Assembly: GCA_010084195.1 (NCBI GenBank) | Contig: RGPS01000032.1 | Location: 1 to 38,701 of the forward strand | Direction of reading: 5' to 3' | Origin: Terriglobia bacterium | Lineage (GTDB): Bacteria; Acidobacteriota; Terriglobia; Bryobacterales; Bryobacteraceae | Length of the DNA stretch: 38,701 nucleotides | Shown: positions 1-9,200 of the stretch, one piece after another | Layout: the number at the start of each line of letters is the position of its first letter | How positions within the stretch are numbered: the stretch's first letter is position 1 | Translations under genes and position numbers: made by a program | The notes under the pieces: generated by a model | Told to the model about the DNA's origin: nothing | Databases searched by the model: none | What the model saw: only the letters and a program-made list of their open reading frames with translations

Positions 1-174
1 AACCCACCGCGGATTCGCGAAGAAACCCCGATCAAGCTGATTTTCACCGTCACCGACCTGGCCGGCGAAGTCTCCAGACTACAGGCGGCCGGTGTCCAAC
101 TGGAACTGAAGCCCTGGGGAGCGGCTGATGGAATCGACCCGGAAGGCAACGTCTTCCAGTTAGTCGGCGTTTAG
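1..174 (+). CDS. VOC/glyoxalase-family protein, 3' end only
   Basis: The frame is open from the first base of the window to a TAG at 172-174, giving 57 C-terminal residues. It ends with a DPEGNVFQLVG segment, the usual last strand of a vicinal-oxygen-chelate (glyoxalase/bleomycin-resistance) half-domain, where the Glu is often a metal ligand. The preceding stretch (IKLIFTVTDL, then LQAAGVQLE) matches the beta-alpha layout of the same fold. The N-terminus lies outside the window, so substrate and true length cannot be judged. It stops 44 bp before the carboxypeptidase gene on the same strand and could be co-transcribed with it. Confidence 0.75.
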   Translation, partial: NPPRIREETPIKLIFTVTDLAGEVSRLQAAGVQLELKPWGAADGIDPEGNVFQLVGV

Positions 175-218
175 TCTGGTATTACCACTCCCCGTCACGC
201 TATTCTGGTCAATTCCGT

Positions 219-2924
219 ATGAATATACTGTTTCGGTCTTCACTCCTGCCTGCGGCAGCGCTTCTGCTGCTCGCAACTCTAAGTCCCGCCCAGACAACTT
301 ATGAATACTGGCCCGGAGCGAAGTACAATCCGGCCATTCCAACGGTAAAGAGTGTTCTGGGGTACGAACCCGGCGAACGGATTACCTCGCATGCCGGCCT
401 GACTACATATCTCGAAGCTCTGGCGAAAGCCTCCCCCCGAATTAAGCTCTATCCGTACGCCCAGACCTGGGAAGGCCGCAAGCTTTTCTACGCCGTGATT
501 GGCTCGGACGAGAACATGCGGAAGCTCGACGACATCAAAGCCACCTGGCAGAAGTTCGCCGATCCCAAACTCACCAAACCCGCCGATGCCCAGCGCCTTG
601 GCCCCACCCTCCCGGCCATCGTCTGGCTCGGCTATGGCGTGCACGGCAATGAAATCTCTTCGTCTGACGCCGCCCTCATCACCGCCTACCACTTAATCGC
701 CGCCCAGAATGACCCCGTGGTGCAGAAGATTCTGCGCAACGACATCCTGCTGTTGGACCCCGCCCAGAACCCCGATGGCCGCGACCGCTTCGTCAACTTC
801 TACGAACAGAATCTCGGCCTGGAACCCAACCCCAGCCAGCTTTCCGCCGAACACACCGAGCCCTGGCCCGGCGGTCGCACCAACCATTACCACTTCGACC
901 TGAACCGCGACTGGCTCACCGCCACCCAACCCGAGTCCCAGGGCCGCATCAAAATGCTGCGCGAATGGATGCCGGTTATCGCCATCGATCTCCATGAAAT
1001 GGGTTCAGACTCCACCTACTACTTCACGCCGGAAGCCGATCCTTATAACCCGTTCCTTGCCCCCGGCCTGAAGCAGGTGGTGGAAGGCATCGGCAAAAAT
1101 AACGCGAAGTGGTTTGACCAGTTCGGCTTCGATTACTTCACCCGCGATACGTACGATAACTGGTATCCCGGCTACGGTGCCAGTTGGCCTATGTACTACG
1201 GAGGCGTTGCTGCCACTTATGAGCAGGCCTCTGCCCGCGGCCTCGTGGTTCGCAAATCCAACGGTTCGCTCATGCCTTACCGCGACACTGTCCGCCACCA
1301 CTTTGTAGCCTCTATTTCCACGCTCGAAGTCGGGGCGGATCAAAAAGCGAAGTTCAACGAGAATCTGTACAAGTTCCGCCTGGCCGGTATTGAGGACGGT
1401 GCAAAGGACAAGATCCGCGAGTATCTTCTGCCGCCCGGGCACGACCCCTCCGCAACAACGAAGCTCGCTGCGATCCTCGACGCCCACGGTATCGAAGTCC
1501 GTCAGGCGAAGGCCGAGTTCACGGCAGACGGGAAAAAGTACCCGGCCGGCACTTACACGGTCTCGCTCTCACAACCCGCGCAACGTTTCATCCATACCCT
1601 GCTCGATCCGCAGACCCCTTTCGACGACACCTTTATCAAGGAACAGGAACGCCGCCGCGGTCGCCGCCTGCGTCACCAGATCTACGACATCACCGCCTGG
1701 TCCCTCCAGTTCCTCTCGAACGTCGAAACCATCCCGAGCGGAGAAGTCGTCAGCACCAACTTCAGCGTTGTCCACCCGCAGCACATTACGAAAGGCTCGG
1801 TGATCGGTGGCAAGGCCACGGTTGCCTATCTTGTACCCTGGGGTTCTCAGGCAGCAGGCCGCTTCCTAGCCTCTGCGCAACGCGAGAACATCCGCATCTG
1901 GAGCTCGGATGAAGCCTTCACGCTCCCGGCACGCAAGTTCGCCTCCGGGACGCTGATCGTCAAGCTGAATGACAATGCGCCCACCGTGCATGACCGTGTT
2001 ACCCGGCTGGCCGAAGCCTCCGGGGCCGAGGTCTACGCAATCAACTCCGGCTGGACCGAATCCGGCCCCAACTTCGGCAGTAACTTTGTGCAGTTGATGC
2101 GCAAGCCCGAAATCGCCATCGCCTGGGATACGCCCGCTGCCACAGGTTCAGCCGGTGCGACGCGCTTCGTGCTGGAGCGCCAGTTTGGCTATCCCACTAC
2201 CCCCATCCGCACTGCCAATCTGGGCACCGCAGACCTGAGCCGTTTCAACGTCCTGATCCTCCCCGATACCGGCCAGGGTGGCTACGCAACGACGATCAAC
2301 GCAGCCGGAATTGACAACATCAAGCGCTGGGTTTCCAATGGAGGCACCATCGTCGGCATTGAGGGAGGCCTCACATTCCTGGCTGACTCCCGCACGGGTC
2401 TGCTCGCTACTGCAGTCGAAAACAAAGCCCTCGGCGTTCAGCCGGACGCTCCCAAACCCGCAGCCGGAGCCACCACACCCCCACCGCCGCCGCAGGGCAA
2501 GATCCTCGCCACCGAAGCCGACTACGCCAAGGCTGTCCTGCCCGCCAGCGAAGCCCCCGATACGGTTCCGGGGGCAATTGTGCGCGGCAAGGTCGACCAG
2601 GAATATTGGGCTACCGCAGGAGTCCCGCCAGCGGTTTATGCGATGTACACCGGTCGAGCTATCTATTCGCCGCTGACCGCCGACAAGGGTGTCAACGCCG
2701 TCACGTATGAAGGTCCGGAACAGGTACTTGCCGGGGGCTATATGTGGGATGAAAACAAAAAGCAACTCGCGCGCAAGCCGATGATGATGGTTGCCACGCA
2801 GGGCCGGGGTGTCGTGATCGGCTTCGCATCAGATCCGAATTTCCGGGCCTATCTGGATGGGATGAATCTACTGTTCCTCAATGCCGTCTTTCGTGGCCCG
2901 GCACATTCGCGGCCAGCACCGTAG
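219..2924 (+). CDS. Secreted M14-family zinc carboxypeptidase, 901 aa
   Basis: This is probably a periplasmic or outer-membrane metallocarboxypeptidase. Residues 1-25 form a signal peptide (hydrophobic AAALLLLATL, cleavage near SPAQ). The M14 domain spans about 50-390 and shows the zinc motif HGNE (H142, E145), NPDGR at 184-188, a substrate-binding DLNRDW at 227-232 and the third zinc ligand in DLHE (H259). The rest, to residue 901, is a long C-terminal extension seen in acidobacterial and Bacteroidetes M14 proteins. It includes a glutamine-amidotransferase-like alpha/beta stretch at about 640-900 with a Pro-rich linker near 755. No clear ribosome binding site precedes the ATG; a TATTCT hexamer lies 12 nt upstream. 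The family is clear, the peptide substrate is not. Confidence 0.9.
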   Translation: MNILFRSSLLPAAALLLLATLSPAQTTYEYWPGAKYNPAIPTVKSVLGYEPGERITSHAGLTTYLEALAKASPRIKLYPYAQTWEGRKLFYAVIGSDENMRKLDDIKATWQKFADPKLTKPADAQRLGPTLPAIVWLGYGVHGNEISSSDAALITAYHLIAAQNDPVVQKILRNDILLLDPAQNPDGRDRFVNFYEQNLGLEPNPSQLSAEHTEPWPGGRTNHYHFDLNRDWLTATQPESQGRIKMLREWMPVIAIDLHEMGSDSTYYFTPEADPYNPFLAPGLKQVVEGIGKNNAKWFDQFGFDYFTRDTYDNWYPGYGASWPMYYGGVAATYEQASARGLVVRKSNGSLMPYRDTVRHHFVASISTLEVGADQKAKFNENLYKFRLAGIEDGAKDKIREYLLPPGHDPSATTKLAAILDAHGIEVRQAKAEFTADGKKYPAGTYTVSLSQPAQRFIHTLLDPQTPFDDTFIKEQERRRGRRLRHQIYDITAWSLQFLSNVETIPSGEVVSTNFSVVHPQHITKGSVIGGKATVAYLVPWGSQAAGRFLASAQRENIRIWSSDEAFTLPARKFASGTLIVKLNDNAPTVHDRVTRLAEASGAEVYAINSGWTESGPNFGSNFVQLMRKPEIAIAWDTPAATGSAGATRFVLERQFGYPTTPIRTANLGTADLSRFNVLILPDTGQGGYATTINAAGIDNIKRWVSNGGTIVGIEGGLTFLADSRTGLLATAVENKALGVQPDAPKPAAGATTPPPPPQGKILATEADYAKAVLPASEAPDTVPGAIVRGKVDQEYWATAGVPPAVYAMYTGRAIYSPLTADKGVNAVTYEGPEQVLAGGYMWDENKKQLARKPMMMVATQGRGVVIGFASDPNFRAYLDGMNLLFLNAVFRGPAHSRPAP

Positions 2925-3248
2925 ACCTCCCTGCAAAGTAAAAACACAAGGGCGGCCCGGATCAGAGCCTCAGGACTGAGCACACGGTGCACCGATCATT
3001 TCCCGCAATAAAAGCGGAGGCCATTCAAGCCAATAATCCCGGTGCAGGTAATGCTGTTACTGCATGTCCTTCGGCCCATTCCGCGCCGCCCTTTTTCTGA
3101 CCAGGCGGTTCTATAGTCACCTCCCGCCACGCACACACCTCGTGGCCTTGTTGACAGCTCTCAGGTATTGCATCAACTGCTTTCAGGAGCGTCTTGCTTG
3201 CTCCTGGCTCTATACTGCTCCCGTTACAACTGCATGTCAATACCTTTT
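2925..3248. other. Intergenic gap without a recognisable gene
   Basis: These 324 bases between the carboxypeptidase and the small membrane protein contain no reading frame with recognisable protein features on either strand. The only structure noted is an imperfect direct repeat, GTTAC(AAC)TGCATGTC, at 3056-3068 and 3223-3238. A minus-strand TTGACA (3235-3240) sits 20 bp from a TATAGA (3209-3214), which is too far apart for a standard promoter. Confidence 0.5.
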
Positions 3249-3590
3249 TCAGAATCCTGCAATGGCCCGAAAAAAGTAGTCCGCAACGGACAACAGGAGC
3301 GCGCCGATCACAGCCACTGAACACCCATTGACACGGAAGCCAGGCACGAATTCCGAGGCCACTTTCAACATCAGACCGTTGATCATCAGATACACGATCC
3401 CCAGCGACAGAATATTAAAGGGCCACAGGAAGAACTTCAGCAGGACGCCCAGCGTCGCGCTGGCGATGGCCATCACAGCTGCGGCAAAGAAAGCAGAGCC
3501 GAAACCGGAAACCTGAATGCCCGGCAGGATGCGGGCAACAATCAAAATGGAGACGGCTTTCAGAAGCCATTGAATGAACCAGGAGCGCAC
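3249..3590 (-). CDS. Phage-holin-family-4-like (COG1950) small membrane protein, 113 aa
   Basis: A short integral membrane protein with four predicted hydrophobic segments (about residues 6-25, 29-52, 55-75 and 88-110). Length, spacing and the LWPFNILSLGIVYLMING core match the COG1950 'phage holin family' proteins. These are chromosomal membrane proteins of unknown role, not prophage lysis genes, and no phage genes are nearby. It starts at GTG 20 bp after the stop of the SulP permease on the same strand, so the two are probably one transcript. Its end faces the long empty gap to the left. Confidence 0.8.
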   Translation of the reverse strand: MRSWFIQWLLKAVSILIVARILPGIQVSGFGSAFFAAAVMAIASATLGVLLKFFLWPFNILSLGIVYLMINGLMLKVASEFVPGFRVNGCSVAVIGALLLSVADYFFRAIAGF

Positions 3591-3609
3591 GGCCTGAGTT
3601 TAGCGGATA

Positions 3610-4884
3610 TCAGCGCGCAGCGATACCGGGCACGGTGGAGATTCGTGGATCTGAAGATCTGTAGCGGTGCCAGAGAACATGCGCCCCATGGATCAGACAC
3701 CCGGCAGCTACTGCAGCAACCGCATTCGTCACCAGCACCCCAAAGGCCGTCACCAGGAATGCGGCAGCGTCCACGTAGCGCATCTTCGGTAAACGATGCC
3801 ACGTGCTGACATCCAGCAGATTCAGCCCCATCCAGGCAGTCACGCCGCCCAGCGCAGCCAACGGTATCTTCGCCAAAGCCCCGGAACCAAACGCGACCAG
3901 CAGGCACAGGAACACAGCATGAAGAATATTCGAAAGACGTGTAGTCCCGCCACATCGTACATTCGCCACACTCCGGGCCGGAATACCTACGCTCATGGGC
4001 GCACCAAAGATGCCAGCCGCCAGATTCGCAATGCCGTAAGCTCCCAGCTCCGCATCGGCATCGGCACGTTTTGAGTGCTGGTGCAGGCCCCGGAAGTGTT
4101 CAACAGCACGGGAAGTCAGCAGAATATTTACGGAAGCCACAAACGCCAGTGTCAGGCCGGCGGGCAATACATTCACAACGTCCTGAGGAGTCCAGGAGAA
4201 TCCGGCGAACGGTGGCAGAGCCAGCTGCAGCGACCCGACTTCGGGTTCGCCAAAGCGATAGATCAGAGCAACCAGCCCTGCCGCTGCCACGCCGAACAAT
4301 GGTGCCGGTAGACGCGGGGAGAAACGCGTCATCAGCGCCGATATTACAATCACGGTACCGCCTAACAGAAACGGAGCAAAACGCATGTCGGGGACCTTGC
4401 CCAGTACAGCTATCAACTGACTGAGAGCGTTAGCACCACCCGGAGTCGGAACCCCGATCAACACATTCAGCTGAGAGATAAACATGATCGCCCCGATACC
4501 CGCCGAAAACCCGGCGACCACCGTGGGCGGAACTTTGGAAACATGCCGCCCCAAACGCATCACACAGAAGACCATCATGAAGATCGCAGCCACAATCGAT
4601 ACTTTGGCCGCGCCGCCAATGCCCTGCGAACGCACCGCACTGGCAATGAAGGGCACGGTCGCCGAAGCTGTGCCTCCAATCAGCACGGGATTGCGTCCCA
4701 GCAGCGCCGTGACGGGCGCGGTCAGAATCGAAGTAACAACGCCCAGGATGGGTGGTAACCCCATGAGCGCCGCCATCGAGAGGCCGTACGGCAGGGCAAT
4801 GAGAGCGGCAATCAGGCCGCCGGCACAATCGCCTAAGAACCGCTCCCAGTTATACCTGCCGATCCTGCGGATCTTGCGGATCAT
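3610..4884 (-). CDS. SulP-family anion permease lacking a STAS domain, 424 aa
   Basis: An inner-membrane anion transporter of the SulP (SLC26) family, which typically imports sulfate, bicarbonate or dicarboxylates by proton or sodium symport. The N-terminus carries the family signature GLIAALIALPYGLSMAALMGL, followed by about ten to twelve hydrophobic segments over residues 20-410. Usual SulP proteins are about 500-600 aa and end in a cytosolic STAS domain. This one stops shortly after the last membrane segment, so STAS is absent. An AGGGAG ribosome binding site lies 9-10 nt before the ATG. The holin-like protein follows 19 nt downstream. No sulfate-assimilation genes are nearby, so the substrate is open. 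Confidence 0.85.
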   Translation of the reverse strand: MIRKIRRIGRYNWERFLGDCAGGLIAALIALPYGLSMAALMGLPPILGVVTSILTAPVTALLGRNPVLIGGTASATVPFIASAVRSQGIGGAAKVSIVAAIFMMVFCVMRLGRHVSKVPPTVVAGFSAGIGAIMFISQLNVLIGVPTPGGANALSQLIAVLGKVPDMRFAPFLLGGTVIVISALMTRFSPRLPAPLFGVAAAGLVALIYRFGEPEVGSLQLALPPFAGFSWTPQDVVNVLPAGLTLAFVASVNILLTSRAVEHFRGLHQHSKRADADAELGAYGIANLAAGIFGAPMSVGIPARSVANVRCGGTTRLSNILHAVFLCLLVAFGSGALAKIPLAALGGVTAWMGLNLLDVSTWHRLPKMRYVDAAAFLVTAFGVLVTNAVAAVAAGCLIHGAHVLWHRYRSSDPRISTVPGIAAR

Positions 4885-4930
4885 TCAGTGGTCTCCCTGT
4901 GTAATGAGTAAGGTGGGTCGGGAAAACTAC

Positions 4931-6085
4931 TTAAGCCATTACTTTCAGGAATCCGGCCTGGAACTTCTTCATTTCTTCAGAAGTACCAACCGTGACGCGA
5001 ACATGAGTCGGCCAGGCCGGCCACACGCGGCCAATGTAGACCTTCTCCTTACGCATCGCATTAACGATGTTGTTACCCGGCTGTTTCACATCCACCATGA
5101 AGCAGTTGGAAACCGAGGGCACGTAGGAGAACTTGTGCTTGTCGAGGAAGCTCAGTGTGTCCGCACGAACCTGGCCAATGAGTTTGCGGCGCTCGGGAAC
5201 CAGGTTCTTTTCCGCAAGTGAAGCACTGGCCGCAGCCATACCCGTAATGGGCAACATACCCGCACTCCAGCCGGCAATCTTCTCGATCAGGTCGGGACGC
5301 GCGATCACAGCACCAGCGCGCAGTCCGGCCATACCGTAGATCTTCGAGAACGTGCGGAGAACCACCACATCCTTGTCCTTCGCCACCATATCGGTGCAGA
5401 ATTCCGCGTCCGAAATGTGGGTATAGGCTTCGTCGACTACCACAACAGAACCCTTCGGCTTGTTGGCGACCAGCCATTCGATTTCGGACTTCGGTGTCAG
5501 GGTGCCAGTCGGGTTGTTCGGATTGCAAATGTAGAAGAGGCCCGCATCCGGTCCGCCCGCCTTCAGCATTTCCTTCACGTCATGCGTGTAGTCTTTCTTG
5601 AGCGGTACACGAACCGTCTTCGCGCCGATGAACTGCGCGGCACGGCCACCGGCTTCATAGCCAGGATCAGCCATCACGAAGGCCTTGGTGGGAGAACAGA
5701 ACGCCAGCACGGACTGGTGCAGGGGTGCGCTCGAACCGGGATACACACGGATGTAGTCGGGCTTCACCTGGTCCTGTTCCGACATCAGCTTTACTACTTT
5801 GTCAGTCTCGCCGTACATGTAGCGGCCACCGTTGTTCACGATGTTATGAACGGCCTGACGTGCGGATTCGCAGGGTCCGAGAGGATTTTCGTTGGCGTTG
5901 ATGAGGACGGCGTCGGCCGGTGCCTCCACGCGCGAGAGCTGTGCCATCGCGGATTCATTAAAGAACGGCAGCGTCGTACCTGCCGTGACCATGGTGGCAA
6001 TCTTCGCCAGATCCCGGCGGTTGAAGCCGCGGTTGAGGAAAGATTTCACTTCCTGGGTGCTGAGTTTCTGTGTGATGTTCGTCAT
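4931..6085 (-). CDS. PLP-dependent aminotransferase (HisC-like) with a twin-arginine leader, 384 aa
   Basis: A fold-type I aminotransferase of the histidinol-phosphate aminotransferase family. Visible are ANENPLG (64-70), CNPNNPTGT (187-195), the PLP-binding DEAY (218-221) and the Schiff-base lysine in TFSKIYGMAGLR (K248). Unusually, the N-terminus carries a Tat-like leader, NRRDLAKIA (RR at 23-24), followed by a hydrophobic stretch and AMA near residue 48, so the enzyme may be exported folded. The start at 6085 has GGGAGA upstream; an in-frame ATG at 6118 lacks one. No histidine-biosynthesis genes adjoin it, so it is probably not the biosynthetic HisC. The substrate is unknown. Confidence 0.88.
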   Translation of the reverse strand: MTNITQKLSTQEVKSFLNRGFNRRDLAKIATMVTAGTTLPFFNESAMAQLSRVEAPADAVLINANENPLGPCESARQAVHNIVNNGGRYMYGETDKVVKLMSEQDQVKPDYIRVYPGSSAPLHQSVLAFCSPTKAFVMADPGYEAGGRAAQFIGAKTVRVPLKKDYTHDVKEMLKAGGPDAGLFYICNPNNPTGTLTPKSEIEWLVANKPKGSVVVVDEAYTHISDAEFCTDMVAKDKDVVVLRTFSKIYGMAGLRAGAVIARPDLIEKIAGWSAGMLPITGMAAASASLAEKNLVPERRKLIGQVRADTLSFLDKHKFSYVPSVSNCFMVDVKQPGNNIVNAMRKEKVYIGRVWPAWPTHVRVTVGTSEEMKKFQAGFLKVMA

Positions 6086-6206
6086 TTGAATTCTCCCTTT
6101 CAAATTGCAATCGGTCATGTTCAGTGGCTGAGCGATTGGTCTTGCCGGTCTGAGCTCTCCGGACAGGGGAGAATCATGCGCTGACGGAGCGCGTTTAAGA
6201 GGGAAA

Positions 6207-6245
6207 GCTCCGGCGGCCTGAGTGCGCCGCCGGAGCCGTTGCGTT
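6207..6245 (-). terminator. Intrinsic terminator of Oar-like receptor 1
   Basis: An 11-bp perfect inverted repeat, GCTCCGGCGGC (6207-6217) and GCCGCCGGAGC (6226-6236), lies 13 bases past the receptor's stop codon. Read leftwards, the hairpin is followed by TTTCCCTCTT. It separates the receptor transcript from the aminotransferase gene. Confidence 0.8.
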
Positions 6246-6249
6246 GAAT

Positions 6250-9200
6250 CTAGAAGTAGAGCCGGAGCCCGAGCTGCAGCATGCGCGGGAAGTTGGCCTG
6301 CGACGTGACCCGGCCAAAAGCACCGTTCCCGAACGCCGTATTCGGTGCCCGGAAGTACGGAGTGTTCATGGCATTGAGAGCTTCCGCGCGGAACTGAGCC
6401 TTGAATCTCTCATAGACAGCAACTGTCTTGAAGACTGAAATATCCCAGTTCACCTGGCCCGGCCCCCGGGTGGAGATCGTACGTGTTACATTACCCAGGG
6501 TGAAAGGTGCGGCATCCGTAAATGCACCCCTGTTGATCCAGCCATCGATTTTTGTAGCTACCGGGGCATCCACGAACGGGGAGGCTCCCGTCGCATTCGG
6601 ACGCTGGCGAGCGGTACCCAAAGCGCTGTTGCCGTTGTTATTCATGAAGATCTGGAGCGGAAAGCCGGTCAGGAAGGTGCTGACCGTGTTGACGGACCAG
6701 CCACCCAGAGCCATATCAGCAGCCTTGGGCAGGCTGGAGAGGAAGGGCTTGCCTTTACCGAAGGGCAGTTCGTAGGTAAGAGCGTTCGTCAGACGATGCG
6801 GCGAATGCAGGTAAGAAAGGCCCCATTCACCGGCCAGTGAATAAACGTCCTGCGGACCGCCGTTACCACCATTCAGGTTGTTACCAGGGCCGCCACCAGA
6901 CATATCGAAGTTCTTACCCAGCGTGTAACCCGTCAGAATGGACAGGCCCTTAGAGTAACTCTTCTGCAGCTTGAACGTCAGCGAATCATACTTCGCGTGA
7001 TTGCGGCTGCTATTGGTGAAGTTGACGTTACCAAACTGCGGATAGGGACGCAGCAGCTGATTGGCAGCTACAGTAGAGCCACCAATAACGCCCGTGCCAC
7101 CCTTACCGAAGAAAGGATTCGCGACCGAAGCCGTAAGTGCCGCACCGCGGGAGAACAGCGAAGGATCCAGCTGATTGACGTTCAAGGCAGCCGTGCTCCA
7201 GGTCAGGTCCGCCGTACGCGAACCGGAGTATCCGGCCGTTACCACCCAACCGGCGCTCAGTTGGCGCTGGATATCGAGTGAGAACTGCTGCACACGAGTG
7301 GAGGTCGCGTTGGGATCGAAGATCGTCATCGCTTTGCCCACGCCGGTGAGAGCACCGAGGGAACTGCCCACCGGACGATCCAGACCGTTCGGGAAGGGGT
7401 TGGAGAGTTTCACTGCGGGAGTCTTGTTGCCGTCGTTCGAAACAGAGGGCTGCGTCGTTGCCGTCACACCTTCACTGTTATACGGGGAGCCGAGAGCGAA
7501 AGCAGGAGCCCAGAACATGCCCCAGCCGCCGCGGATAACCGTCTTATCGTTCAGCTGATAAGCCACACCCAGGCGGGGTGCAAACTTGTTCTGCCTGAGG
7601 TTCATGGTCGTAGTTTTCGCGCCACCAATCCCTGCGAACTGGAACACACCCTTCACCGGCAGTCCGGCTGCGGTCCCGATCGGATTCGAGGCGTTGGTAT
7701 CGAAGTTCGTGATCAGGAGGTTGTTCTTTTCGTGCAGACCACTTTCCCGCTCCCAGCGAAGGCCCAGGTTCAGGGTCAGCTTTGAGTTCACGCGGAAATC
7801 ATCGTGAATAAAGAGAGCGTTGTAAGTAACATACTCGTTCAGAACGGTGGGAATGTACCCTGTGGCACCAGCCGGAGCTCCGAGTAACATGTCGGCAATA
7901 TCAGAACCGGAAGCACTAGTGGAGGAGTTGGAGTTCGCGCGGGTAAAGCGGTTATCGAAGGTGAAGGCACCAGCACTGTTCTGGTAGTCCAGACCGGCAT
8001 CGCTCAGCTTCCGGTAGTCATAACCGAACTTGATGCCGTGCTTGCCGATGTACTTCGAAGCCGAACCACTGAAGTTCCGCGAAGAGTGTACATAGTTGAA
8101 GTTATTGTTGGTACCGAGGGAATAGGCCGTCTGCATCGCAACGTTCGGGAACGAGGGAGATGGGACATCTTTCACAAAGGAGTTGGCAAAACCGAGCGTT
8201 GTCAGGTTATAGTTCTGTGACTTCTGCGTTCCGATATTCGGAAAGCGGTTGAAGCCGTAACGCACCGCGATAACCCAGGTGGCCGAGGGCGTCAGCGTGG
8301 AGTTGAACTGTGTCGTATCCACCTTGCGGAACAGATACCACTGATCCGGCGAGGAGATGCTCTTATATGGATTTTCCCCGGGCTCGGCCGAGTTGTACCG
8401 CAGGTAGCTGAGGCTGGCGCGCCACCACGAAGTCAACTGATGATCCAGCTTGCCGAACAACTGGTCAGCTTTGGAGGCAAGAGGACCACCACCGGCCAGA
8501 TTGTTGTCACCATAAAAACGACCGGCACCCGTCTTGTTGGGCAGTTCGTAAGTGGTTGCAATGTTGCGGCCAACCAGATCCTGGCGACTTCCCGGGATCA
8601 CGTTACCGGCAAACGCAGTACGCGAACCATCAGCAGCAGTGGTGTTGGGATCGTAAATCACCAGTGGGTTACCGGCGCTGTTCCTTGTCTGCGAGAAGTC
8701 GCCGACACGTTCCAGAGCAGTGGGCGCATACTGTTCGCGGCTGGCTGCCTGCGTGTCGCGGTAGCCTTCGAAACCAAGCCAGAAGAAGGTCTTGTTCTTG
8801 CCGTTGTAGAATTTCTGGATAATCACCGGCCCGCCAAAGGAGCCAGCGTAGTTGCGGAACGGCTGAGACGTAATCTTGATACCATTGCGGTTGTTGAAGA
8901 AGGTGTTGGCAAGCCATTCGGTCTGGCGCATATAACCAAGCAGGGAACCGCTGTACTGGTTGCTGCCGGACTTGATAAAGGTGTTGAACATACCACCACC
9001 CGTGCGGCCCATTTCCGCATCATAGGTGGAGTACTGAACTTTCATTTCCGCGACAGCTTCAATCGAAGGGATGATGATCGCGCGGTTCGAGAAATCGGTG
9101 ATCGGAATACCGTCGAGAAGGTAGTTATTGCCGCGGACCGGACCACCGTTGATCGAGATCTGTGAAGAACCCGACTGGTCCTGCATCCGGTTGTAACCAG

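Noticed and set aside
3209-3240. Minus-strand TTGACA/TATAGA pair as a promoter
   Set aside because: The 20-bp spacer is too long and no gene follows in that direction.
3025-3324. 99-residue minus-strand frame in the gap after the carboxypeptidase
   Set aside because: No domain, no plausible start, and it overlaps the real membrane protein gene.
3249-3590. Prophage remnant, because of the holin-like protein
   Set aside because: COG1950 proteins are widespread chromosomal membrane proteins, and no other phage gene is present.
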